Below, in pieces: positions 1-7,089 of a stretch of 64,000 nucleotides of DNA (the stretch's first letter is position 1; every line of letters starts with the position of its first letter). Location of the stretch: contig NZ_JAKNQQ010000001.1 in assembly GCF_022662475.1 (NCBI RefSeq), positions 372,001 to 436,000 on the forward strand, in the 5' to 3' direction. Below the pieces are notes generated by a model. It did no database searches. It saw nothing but the letters and a program-made list of their open reading frames with translations, and had not been told where the DNA came from. This stretch comes from Sphingomonas sp. TREG-RG-20F-R18-01. GTDB lineage: Bacteria > Pseudomonadota > Alphaproteobacteria > Sphingomonadales > Sphingomonadaceae. The position numbers and the translations under genes are program-made.

Positions 1-693
1 TGGCGGCGGCACCAGATGCCCGCCTATCATCTGATGGCGGCGGACGGCACCGGGATCACCTTGGTCAACATCGGCGTGGGTCCCTCCAACGCCAAGACGA
101 TCTGCGACCATCTCGCGGTGCTTCGCCCCGAGGCGTGGCTGATGATCGGCCATTGCGGCGGCCTGCGCCCGAGCCAGCGCATCGGCGACTATGTCCTCGC
201 GCACGCCTATCTGCGCGACGATCATATCCTCGACGACGTGCTTCCGCCCGAAATCCCCGTCCCCGCGATCGCCGAGGTCCAGCTCGCGCTCGCCCGCGCG
301 GCGGAGACGGTCTCGGGCCAGACCGGCGACGAACTCAAGCGCCGCCTGCGCACCGGCACGATCGTGACGACCGACGACCGCAATTGGGAACTGCAATATT
401 CGCGCTCGGCCTTGCGCTTCTCGCTGTCCCGCGCGGTCGGGATCGACATGGAATCCGCGACGATCGCGGCGCAGGGCTATCGCTTCCGCGTGCCCTATGG
501 CACCTTGCTGTGCGTGTCGGACAAGCCGCTCCACGGTGAATTGAAGCTGCCGGGTCAGGCCAACCGCTTCTACGAACGCGCGATCAGCGAGCATATGCGG
601 ATTGGGATCGAGGCGTGCGAGGAATTGCGCCGCGAAGGCAACAAGCTCCACTCGCGCAAGCTGCGCGCGTTCAACGAGCCGCCGTTCCGCTAG
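1..693 (+). CDS. amn: AMP nucleosidase, C-terminal part (5' end outside window)
   Basis: Hydrolyses AMP to adenine and ribose 5-phosphate in the cytoplasm. The reading frame is open from base 1 without a start, so the gene is cut by the window edge and only about 230 C-terminal residues are seen. The visible part is the nucleoside-phosphorylase-like catalytic domain, with the glycine-rich phosphate/ribose segment VNIGVGPSNAK, the GHCGGLR loop and the purine-site stretch GIDMESATIAAQG. These match the order in E. coli Amn. It ends 60 bp before the next gene on the same strand. Confidence 0.93.
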   Translation, partial: WRRHQMPAYHLMAADGTGITLVNIGVGPSNAKTICDHLAVLRPEAWLMIGHCGGLRPSQRIGDYVLAHAYLRDDHILDDVLPPEIPVPAIAEVQLALARAAETVSGQTGDELKRRLRTGTIVTTDDRNWELQYSRSALRFSLSRAVGIDMESATIAAQGYRFRVPYGTLLCVSDKPLHGELKLPGQANRFYERAISEHMRIGIEACEELRREGNKLHSRKLRAFNEPPFR

Positions 694-753
694 GCGACGG
701 ACACCGCGCCCCGCTGACGCGTTCGGACGACGTAACGATTCAAGGAACATACG

Positions 754-1206
754 ATGGCCCAGCCACCGAAGAAGCCGACCGACGACGAAACCGACGCGAC
801 GACGCCGGTCAAGCCTCCCAAGCCCCCCAAGCCGGCAAAGCCCGCGGGCGCAAAGGGCAGCGGGCCCAAGCCGCCCGCCCCGCGCAAGCCGGCCAAGCCG
901 CGCACCGCCGCGAGCCGTCCGGTGACCGGCGGAAAGGGCGCGCTCAAGCCAAAGCCGGTGGCGAACGATACGGACACCAAGGTTCCGGCCCCCGCCGCCA
1001 AGCCGCGCTGGACCACCGCCAAGATCGTCGGCGGCGTCGCGGCAGTCGGCGCGGCAGCGGCAGCCTTGTTCGCGCTCCGCGGCAGCACGCCCGCGGCGCC
1101 GAAACCCAAGCCGAAGCCGGTAAAGGGCGCGCATCAGGCCGACGGCAGCGATTCGAGCAAGTCGTTCGAAGCGGGCATCGCCGACGAAGGCACGATCCCG
1201 AACTGA
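754..1206 (+). CDS. Lys/Pro/Ala-rich single-span membrane protein of unknown function
   Basis: 150 residues; no family recognised. The first ~85 residues are low complexity, with repeated KPPKP, KPAKP and RKPAKP units like a histone-H1-type basic tail. They are followed by one hydrophobic Gly/Ala-rich segment (about residues 88-110) suited to one membrane span, a short PKPKPKP linker and an acidic, Ser-rich end. The start is an ATG preceded by AAGGA seven bases upstream. A basic proline-rich arm anchored by one helix could contact nucleic acid or the cell wall, but this is inference. It converges on the M2 dipeptidase gene, with a palindromic repeat between. Confidence 0.7.
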   Translation: MAQPPKKPTDDETDATTPVKPPKPPKPAKPAGAKGSGPKPPAPRKPAKPRTAASRPVTGGKGALKPKPVANDTDTKVPAPAAKPRWTTAKIVGGVAAVGAAAAALFALRGSTPAAPKPKPKPVKGAHQADGSDSSKSFEAGIADEGTIPN

Positions 1207-1227
1207 GTTCGCGGCCCCTATTAAGCC

Positions 1228-1332
1228 CTTCCCCGGCGGAGGCCGGGGCCCAGTAGCGAGACCGGAGATGGCGGGCGCTTGCGCTCGAATACCTCGGACA
1301 TCTCGACTGGGCCCCGGCCTCCGCCGGGGAAG
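1228..1332. repeat. Long palindromic repeat, copy 1
   Basis: The left arm begins CTTCCCCGGCGGAGGCCGGG and the right arm ends in its reverse complement, with about 50 bp of unrelated sequence between. It lies between two convergent genes. This copy has GGCGGAGGCC where most copies have GGCGAAGGCC, and both arms carry the change, so the pairing is kept. Confidence 0.9.
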
Positions 1333-1363
1333 CGCGCGTTAACAGCCGAGCGGCCCTACCCGC

Positions 1364-3199
1364 TCACCAGCCCGATGGCTTCCCCTTGTTCTGCTCGTCG
1401 AGCCAGGCCTTGAGCGGCGCGAAATAGGCCACCATCGCCTGCCCCGACATCTCACGGCTCCCGGTGAACGTCTCAAGCGCATCCGGCCACGGCTTCGACT
1501 GCCCCATCGCCAGCATCGCGTTCAGCTTATCGCCCACCGCCTTGTTGTCGTAGAACGAGCAACGATGCAGCGGCCCCTTCCAGCCCGACTGCTTGCACGC
1601 CGCCTGATAGAATTGGAACTGGAGCAACCGCGCGAGGAAGTAGCGCGTGTACGGCACGCTCGCGGGCACGTGATATTTCGCCCCCGGATCGAACCGCGTC
1701 TCGTCACGCGCGACCGGCGGGACGACGCCCTGATATTTGAGCCGCAGGTCGTCCCAGCCCTTTTCATACTGGGTCGCGGGGATCGCGCCCGAGAACACGC
1801 CCCAGCGATATTTGTCGATCAGCAACCCGAACGGCAGGAACGCGACCTTGTCCATCGCCTGGCGGAGCAGCAGCCCGATATCCTTGTCCGCGCTCGGCAC
1901 CCTCGACTGATCGAGCAGCCCGATCCGCACCAGATAATCGGGCGTGATCGACAAAGCGACGAAATCGCCGATCGCTTCATGGAAGCCGTCATTCGCGCCG
2001 TTCTTATAGAGGAATGGCTGCATATTGTAGGCGCGCTGGTAGTAATTATGCCCCATTTCGTGATGGATCGTGATAAAATCGTCGCCATTCACCTTGGTGC
2101 ACATCTTGATCCGCAGGTCGTTCATGCTGTCGACGTCCCACGCCGACGCATGGCAGATTACTTCGCGGTCGGCAGGCTTGACGATCTGCGAGCGCGCCCA
2201 GAACGTATCCGGCAGCGGCTTGAACCCGAGCGAGGAATAGAAACCCTCGCCTGCTTTGAACATCTTGACCGGGTCATAGCCCTTGGCCTTGAGCAGCTCG
2301 CCCGTGTCATAGCCGACATCGCCGGCGCCCGCAGGCGCGACGACGTCATAGATGTTACCCCATTCCTGCGCCCACATGTTGCCGAGCAGGTCAGCGCGGA
2401 TCGGGCCTGTCTTGGCCTGCACCGCATCGCCGTACTTCTCGTTGAGCTTCCAGCGGACATAGGTGTGGAGCGCTACGTAGAGTGGCTCGACCTGCTTCCA
2501 CAATTTGTCGGTCAGCGCGGCGAACTGGTCGGGCGCCATGTCATAGCCCGAGCGCCACAAGGCGCCGACATCGGCATAGCCGAGCTCCTTGGCGCCCTGG
2601 TTGGCGATGACGACCTGGCGCGCATAGTCCTTGCGCATCTGCGCGCCGACGTTGTCATGCCAGCTGACCCACATTTCCTTGGACTTGGCGGGATCGCGGA
2701 CCGATCCCATCGCCGCCTCGATATCGCTGCCGTTGATCGGCTTGCCGTCGAGCGTGCCCTTGCCCTTGCCATATTCGGACGACATGCGCGTCACGATCGT
2801 CGCCAGCTCGGTCGCGGCGCCCGGCGTGGTCGGCGCGGGCAGCGTCAGCCCGTTGCGAAGCAGGTCAATCTTGCGCTTGGTATCGTAGGACAGCCCCGGA
2901 ATCCTGGCGTATTTCGCGGCTTCGAGCGCATATCTGACCGACATTTCGGTGCCTTCTGCGCCGAACTTGGCGGCAATCGCGTCGGTATCGTCGGTAATGA
3001 ACGTCTCGTTGATCCAGGCGACCTGCTGCGCAGGGGTCGAGAAAGCCTCGAGCGCCTTCTCCGCGCGCGCTACAAAGGCATCGGCGGCGACCGGGGTGAC
3101 GGTTTCACCGGTCGCCACAGTGGGAGCGCCCTCGCCCGCAAACGCAGGCGTAGCACCCAAGGCCAGAACGATAGACAGTGCCGCGAGACTGGTGCGCAC
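1364..3199 (-). CDS. M2-family peptidyl-dipeptidase (angiotensin-converting-enzyme-like)
   Basis: A secreted zinc peptidase expected to remove C-terminal dipeptides from peptides in the periplasm. The 611-residue length fits bacterial ACE homologues. An N-terminal signal peptide (about residues 1-21) ends in ATPAFA. The zinc motif HEMGH lies at residues 380-384, followed about 24 residues later by the third-ligand region (EAIGDF). The start codon is GTG with a GGAG Shine-Dalgarno nine bases upstream; no better ATG is present. It is the last gene of a minus-strand run, 54 bp after an alpha/beta hydrolase gene. Confidence 0.93.
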   Translation of the reverse strand: MRTSLAALSIVLALGATPAFAGEGAPTVATGETVTPVAADAFVARAEKALEAFSTPAQQVAWINETFITDDTDAIAAKFGAEGTEMSVRYALEAAKYARIPGLSYDTKRKIDLLRNGLTLPAPTTPGAATELATIVTRMSSEYGKGKGTLDGKPINGSDIEAAMGSVRDPAKSKEMWVSWHDNVGAQMRKDYARQVVIANQGAKELGYADVGALWRSGYDMAPDQFAALTDKLWKQVEPLYVALHTYVRWKLNEKYGDAVQAKTGPIRADLLGNMWAQEWGNIYDVVAPAGAGDVGYDTGELLKAKGYDPVKMFKAGEGFYSSLGFKPLPDTFWARSQIVKPADREVICHASAWDVDSMNDLRIKMCTKVNGDDFITIHHEMGHNYYQRAYNMQPFLYKNGANDGFHEAIGDFVALSITPDYLVRIGLLDQSRVPSADKDIGLLLRQAMDKVAFLPFGLLIDKYRWGVFSGAIPATQYEKGWDDLRLKYQGVVPPVARDETRFDPGAKYHVPASVPYTRYFLARLLQFQFYQAACKQSGWKGPLHRCSFYDNKAVGDKLNAMLAMGQSKPWPDALETFTGSREMSGQAMVAYFAPLKAWLDEQNKGKPSGW

Positions 3200-3253
3200 G
3201 ATGTGACTCCCCCGATAGTTCGCTCAGCAGATTGTGCCGCACGGGCACATTAA

Positions 3254-4015
3254 TCAAGCAACCAGAAAATCGGCGATCGTGCGGCCAAGCTCGGGCTTCA
3301 GCACCGCGCTCATGTGATTGCCCGGAATGCTCGCATAGCGCCCGTCGGGCAGCGCCGCGGCGAGTGCCTCGCCAGAGCCATTGTCGTGATCATCCACCCC
3401 GTTGACGACGAGCACCGGCGGCCGGATCGTCGCCAGCGCCTCAGGCGGCGTATCGACGAACGTGTCGAGCACCCGCAGCAACGCGAGTGGATCGCCCTTG
3501 GTGGTCTTGAGGAACGCCTCGGTCAGCCACTCGCTCGTGCCCTGCTTGAAGCTGCCGAGGTTGGTCAGGACGTTATGGAAATAGGCGCCGCGACCTTGCG
3601 TATGGACGATCCCGTCGAGCCCCATCCCCGACACCGCCACCCGCCGCGGCGTCGCACCGTTGACGAGCATCCGCATCACCGTCCGCCCGCCGAGCGAATA
3701 GCCCGCGAGATCATAGTCTTCGAGCCCGAGATGCGCGACCAGCGCCTTGCCGTCCTGCATCAGCACGTCGGGCGGATAGGATGCCGCGTCATGCGGTTTC
3801 GCGCTCGATCCGTGCCCGCGCAGGTCGGGCATGATCACCCGGAAACCCGCAGCGGCGATCTTTTCGGCATGGCCGTATTTGATCCAGTTGGTCGTCGCGT
3901 CGGAGAAATAGCCGTGGATCAGGACGACCGGGCGACCCTCCCCCAGCTCGCGCCACGCGAGCTGCGCGCCGTCGATGCTTTCGAAAAACTGCGGTTCAAT
4001 CGGGGAGTTTGCCAA
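3254..4015 (-). CDS. Alpha/beta-hydrolase fold protein
   Basis: 253 residues with the usual alpha/beta-hydrolase landmarks: an oxyanion loop LIHGYFSD, the strand MPDLRGHGSS, the nucleophile elbow GYSLGG (Ser107), a late Asp in VNGVDDHD and a C-terminal His in PGNHMS. The substrate cannot be told. The start appears to be TTG, which overlaps the end of the upstream GFA gene by 20 bp, suggesting coupled translation; no ATG lies nearby. Family members include esterases, lipases and haloperoxidase-like enzymes. Confidence 0.87.
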   Translation of the reverse strand: MANSPIEPQFFESIDGAQLAWRELGEGRPVVLIHGYFSDATTNWIKYGHAEKIAAAGFRVIMPDLRGHGSSAKPHDAASYPPDVLMQDGKALVAHLGLEDYDLAGYSLGGRTVMRMLVNGATPRRVAVSGMGLDGIVHTQGRGAYFHNVLTNLGSFKQGTSEWLTEAFLKTTKGDPLALLRVLDTFVDTPPEALATIRPPVLVVNGVDDHDNGSGEALAAALPDGRYASIPGNHMSAVLKPELGRTIADFLVA

Positions 4016-4442
4016 GTGCCTTGATCCATCGATCTGCGGTCGACGGATTGTCCGCGACCCGCGTTGTCGGGAGATCCTTAGTGTCCAGCCATGCCGCGTG
4101 CCAAGTCTCGGGGGAGAAATGATGTCTCGGGACGAACCGCCCGGGCTCGTCGAAACTGCCGACCGTCAGGTCCATGGTCTCGCCCGGTTCGAGGAACTCG
4201 AACGTCAGCGGCGTGCCGCACGCGCTGCAGAAACCGCGCTGGGCGATGGGGGAGCTCCGGTAGCGATCGGGTTCGCGCTCCCAGGTGACGTTGGCGATCT
4301 TGACGTTCTTGAACGCGATCGACACCCCGCCGGTCGCACGCTGGCACATCCGGCAATGGCAGAGATACGCGTCGTCGTTCTCGATCGCGACGCTGTAGCG
4401 AATGCGCCCGCATTGGCAGCCGCCGGTCATGGCCTCGGTCAT
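3996..4442 (-). CDS. GFA / CENP-V family zinc-binding protein
   Basis: 148 residues with the GFA zinc-site cysteine pattern: GGCQCGRIRY near the N-terminus, CHCRMCQR in the middle and CSACGTPL later. The founding member was described as accelerating S-hydroxymethylglutathione formation, but most family members have no proven activity, so no reaction is claimed. Its ATG overlaps the ancestral stop of the decayed vapC gene (ATGA) and its 3' end overlaps the hydrolase gene, so the three form a tight minus-strand run. Confidence 0.88.
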   Translation of the reverse strand: MTEAMTGGCQCGRIRYSVAIENDDAYLCHCRMCQRATGGVSIAFKNVKIANVTWEREPDRYRSSPIAQRGFCSACGTPLTFEFLEPGETMDLTVGSFDEPGRFVPRHHFSPETWHAAWLDTKDLPTTRVADNPSTADRWIKALGKLPD

Positions 4443-4849
4443 GGCTTTGCTCCAAGCAGCAACACGGATCCCTTCAGCGCGTGATCCGCAACCTTACCGA
4501 CGAACACCGCATCCGCCGTCAGCAATCAATCCCCCAACGCCTCGGCCGCTGCGAGATAGAGACAATCGTAGAACCCGTGCCGTAGCGTGATCGAAAGATC
4601 GAACGCGCGGGCCATGAACGGGGTGTCGTCGAACAGGGTCAGCAGGGTCGTCAAGCGCGCGAAGCGCTCGTCCGCTCCCTTCGCCGAGAGTTCCCCACGC
4701 CGAATGCACTTCGTCATCGCGTGACCCGTTTCGGAAAGGATCAACGTCGGTGCTAATAGAGATGCGCCAGAACCGATCCAGCGAATCGCCTGATCGCTGT
4801 CCGATTCTTCGACGAGCCATTTGAACGCGACACTCGCGTCGACGATCAC
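4439..4849 (-). pseudogene. vapC: VapC-type PIN-domain toxin, interrupted by a nonsense codon
   Basis: The open part is 107 residues, starting MIVDASVAFKWLVEE (first PIN aspartate), with a conserved Glu in LILSETGHA and the third acidic site in YDCLYLAAAEA. It stops at TGA (4526-4528) right after EALGD. Past that stop the same frame stays open for 28 more codons, beginning LLTADAVF, which is the conserved last PIN strand and acidic residue. It ends at 4439, overlapping the GFA start as ATGA. One CGA-to-TGA change would explain this. With the tail, the length (136 residues) is normal for VapC. A truncated protein lacking the fourth acidic residue is unlikely to be an active RNase; stop readthrough or a sequencing error remain possible. 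Confidence 0.85.
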
Positions 4850-5091
4850 TCGTCCCGTCCCTCGCGGATCAAGTCGACGCCAGGCGTCTGCGGCACGCCC
4901 GGAACTCGCGCGCGCCGACTCCAGTCTTGCATCTCGCGAACGATCTCGAGCTTTTCCGCGACGGTCAGCTGTGCCGCCTGATCGATTGCCGCCCGCGCGA
5001 CGGCCTCGACCGAGGTTTTGCGCTCCCGCGCCAAAGTTTCCAGCCGCCTGATCGTGGCATCATCAATCTGGCGAATGAGGAGCTGTGCCAT
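4846..5091 (-). CDS. vapB: FitA/VapB-type ribbon-helix-helix antitoxin
   Basis: 81 residues from the chosen ATG. The N-terminus MAQLLIRQIDDATIRRLETL is a typical FitA-like ribbon-helix-helix start, and the C-terminal half would wrap the toxin. The stop overlaps the vapC start by 4 nt (ATGA), the usual antitoxin-first order. An upstream in-frame start at 5118 would lie inside the operator palindrome and adds nine residues without a family match, so 5091 is preferred. The gene appears intact although its toxin is interrupted. Confidence 0.85.
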   Translation of the reverse strand: MAQLLIRQIDDATIRRLETLARERKTSVEAVARAAIDQAAQLTVAEKLEIVREMQDWSRRARVPGVPQTPGVDLIREGRDE

Positions 5092-5094
5092 GCG

Positions 5095-5121
5095 CCGATG
5101 ATAGCACGAAGCTATCATCGG
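5095..5121 (-). promoter_or_regulatory. Palindromic operator of the vapBC locus
   Basis: A perfect 11-bp inverted repeat, CCGATGATAGC and GCTATCATCGG, with a 5-bp spacer. It starts three bases upstream of the vapB ATG. Ribbon-helix-helix antitoxins usually repress their own operon at such palindromes; binding here is inferred from position and symmetry. Confidence 0.7.
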
Positions 5122-5132
5122 CTCAAAGACCC

Positions 5133-6161
5133 TCAGTCCCCCTTGTTCAGATACCGCCGCCCGAGCAGCTCCGCGATCTGTACCGCGTTCAACGCCGCGC
5201 CCTTGCGGAGGTTATCCGACACGCACCACAGCGACAGCCCGTTCTCCACGGTCGAATCCTCGCGCACGCGGCTGATGAAGGTCGCATATTCGCCGACGCA
5301 CTCGACCGGCGTGACGTATCCACCGTCCTCGCGCTTGTCGACGAGCATCACGCCGGGCGCCTCGCGAAGGATCTTCTGCGCCTGCGCCGCCGAGATCTCG
5401 TTCTCGAACTCGATGTTGATCGCTTCCGAATGGCCGACGAACACCGGCACGCGGACGCAGGTCGCGGTGACCTTGATCTTGGGATCGAGGATCTTCTTGG
5501 TTTCGACCACCATCTTCCATTCTTCCTTGGTCGACCCGTCGTCGAGGAAGCTGTCGATATGCGGAATCACGTTGAACGCGATCTGCTTGGTGAACTTCTT
5601 GGCCTCAGCGGAATCACCGACAAAGATGTTGCGCGACTGCTCGAACAGCTCGTCCATCCCCGCCTTGCCCGCGCCCGACACCGACTGATAGGTCGCGACG
5701 ACGACGCGCTTGATCTTGGCGAAATCATGCAGCGGCTTGAGCGCGACGACCATCTGCGCGGTCGAGCAATTGGGGTTCGCGATGATGTTGCGCTTGGTAT
5801 AGCCCGAGATCGCATCGGGGTTCACTTCGGGCACGATCAGCGGCACGTCCGGGTCCATCCGGTACAGCGACGAATTGTCGATCACCGTGCAGCCAGCGGC
5901 AGCAAAGCGCGGCGCGTGGATCTTGGTCCCTTCCGAGCCGATCGCGAACAACGCCATGTCCCAGCCGGTCGGATCGAAATGCTCGATATTCTGGACCTTG
6001 AGCTTCCTGCCCGTCTCGCCGAAATCGACTTCGTCGCCCTGGCTGCGCGACGATGCGACGACCGCGATGTCGTCGAGCGGGAATTCGCGCTCCGCAAGAA
6101 TGTTGAGCATCTCGCGCCCGACGTTGCCCGTCGCGCCCACGACCACGATCCTGTAACCCAT
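5133..6161 (-). CDS. asd: Aspartate-semialdehyde dehydrogenase
   Basis: Reduces aspartyl phosphate to aspartate semialdehyde with NADPH, the branch point to lysine/diaminopimelate, threonine and methionine. 342 residues. The Rossmann motif VVVGATGNVGRE lies at the N-terminus, the catalytic cysteine is Cys132 in NPNCST, and substrate-binding segments such as NVIPHID follow. The start MGYRIVVVG is chosen because GGAGG sits six bases upstream; an upstream extension of 31 codons lacks family similarity. dapA, a later step of the lysine branch, lies far away at 59.2 kb. Confidence 0.97.
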   Translation of the reverse strand: MGYRIVVVGATGNVGREMLNILAEREFPLDDIAVVASSRSQGDEVDFGETGRKLKVQNIEHFDPTGWDMALFAIGSEGTKIHAPRFAAAGCTVIDNSSLYRMDPDVPLIVPEVNPDAISGYTKRNIIANPNCSTAQMVVALKPLHDFAKIKRVVVATYQSVSGAGKAGMDELFEQSRNIFVGDSAEAKKFTKQIAFNVIPHIDSFLDDGSTKEEWKMVVETKKILDPKIKVTATCVRVPVFVGHSEAINIEFENEISAAQAQKILREAPGVMLVDKREDGGYVTPVECVGEYATFISRVREDSTVENGLSLWCVSDNLRKGAALNAVQIAELLGRRYLNKGD

Positions 6162-6222
6162 GTAATCCTCCAGTTCGGAACGCGCCCGTAGCGTTGTTAC
6201 GCCGGCACGTCCAATCGCTTTG

Positions 6223-6939
6223 CTAATCGTGCGTACGCGCCTGCCAGGTCGCATGCGTAATGCCGTGGACCTTTGCCAGATGGTCGGTCAGCGCGTCGAG
6301 TTCGCTCACCGCTATATTGGTACTGACGAGCTTCGCCACAATCTCGACCCGGTCCTCGCCGCGGTTGATCACGTCGAGCTCGGCGACCGGCAGCTGCGCG
6401 GCTTCCAGATGCTCGGCTAGCAGGTCCCCCATTGGTCCTGCCTCGGCGGCGTCGGTACTGATCGTCACGGTGTAGGTCGCCTCGACGTTGCGGCCTTCCA
6501 GCGGGATGCGGTTGATCGCGTCGACCAGCGGGCGCAGCATCGTGTTGGCGAGGATGACGAAGCCGGTGAGCAGCACCGCCTCGGCGATCATGTCGCTTCC
6601 CGCGATCGCGCCGACCGCCGCCGAGCACCAGAGCGTTGCGGCGGTGTTGAGGCCGCGGACGTTCATCCCCTCTTTCATGATCACGCCCGCGCCGAGGAAA
6701 CCGATCCCCGACACGACATAAGCGATGATCCGGATCGACTCGACGTCGCCGCCGAGCCGCTGCCCGAGATCGACGAACGCGGACGAACCAAGCGCGACCA
6801 ATGCGTTGGTGCGCAGGCCTGCGGTGCGCTGACGATACTGCCGCTCCGCGCCGATCAGCGTGCCGAGCACGAACGCGACGAGATAGCTGACGACCGTGTC
6901 GAGGAACGGCCAGAGGTGGAAAGTGGTGAGGAACCGCAT
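6223..6939 (-). CDS. MgtC/SapB-family inner-membrane protein
   Basis: 238 residues. The N-terminal ~140 residues are a multi-span MgtC domain with the signature GTLIGAERQYRQR followed by GLRTNALVALGS, and GIGFLGAGVIMKEG further on. The C-terminal ~90 residues look like a soluble ACT-like regulatory domain. MgtC proteins are linked to growth at low magnesium and to control of ATP synthase or phosphate homeostasis in other bacteria; no leader control element was recognised here. Confidence 0.9.
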   Translation of the reverse strand: MRFLTTFHLWPFLDTVVSYLVAFVLGTLIGAERQYRQRTAGLRTNALVALGSSAFVDLGQRLGGDVESIRIIAYVVSGIGFLGAGVIMKEGMNVRGLNTAATLWCSAAVGAIAGSDMIAEAVLLTGFVILANTMLRPLVDAINRIPLEGRNVEATYTVTISTDAAEAGPMGDLLAEHLEAAQLPVAELDVINRGEDRVEIVAKLVSTNIAVSELDALTDHLAKVHGITHATWQARTHD

Positions 6940-6975
6940 GATGATGGCCGCCCTAGCCGAGTTGTCTCGCTACGG

Positions 6976-7080
6976 CTTCCCCGGCGAAGGCCGAGGCCCA
7001 GGAGCGAAGGTGGAGGTAACGGAGCGCAGCCGCTCGCATTCTCTCGTGCCTCTCCTAGGCCCCGGCCTTCGCCGGGGAAG
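6976..7080. repeat. Long palindromic repeat, copy 2
   Basis: Same family as copy 1, with arms CTTCCCCGGCGAAGGCC and GGCCTTCGCCGGGGAAG. The left arm has one departure (CCGAGGCCCAGG). It lies between two minus-strand genes, at the 3' end of the S9 peptidase gene's upstream neighbour. Confidence 0.88.
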
Positions 7081-7089
7081 CGGGTTGGG

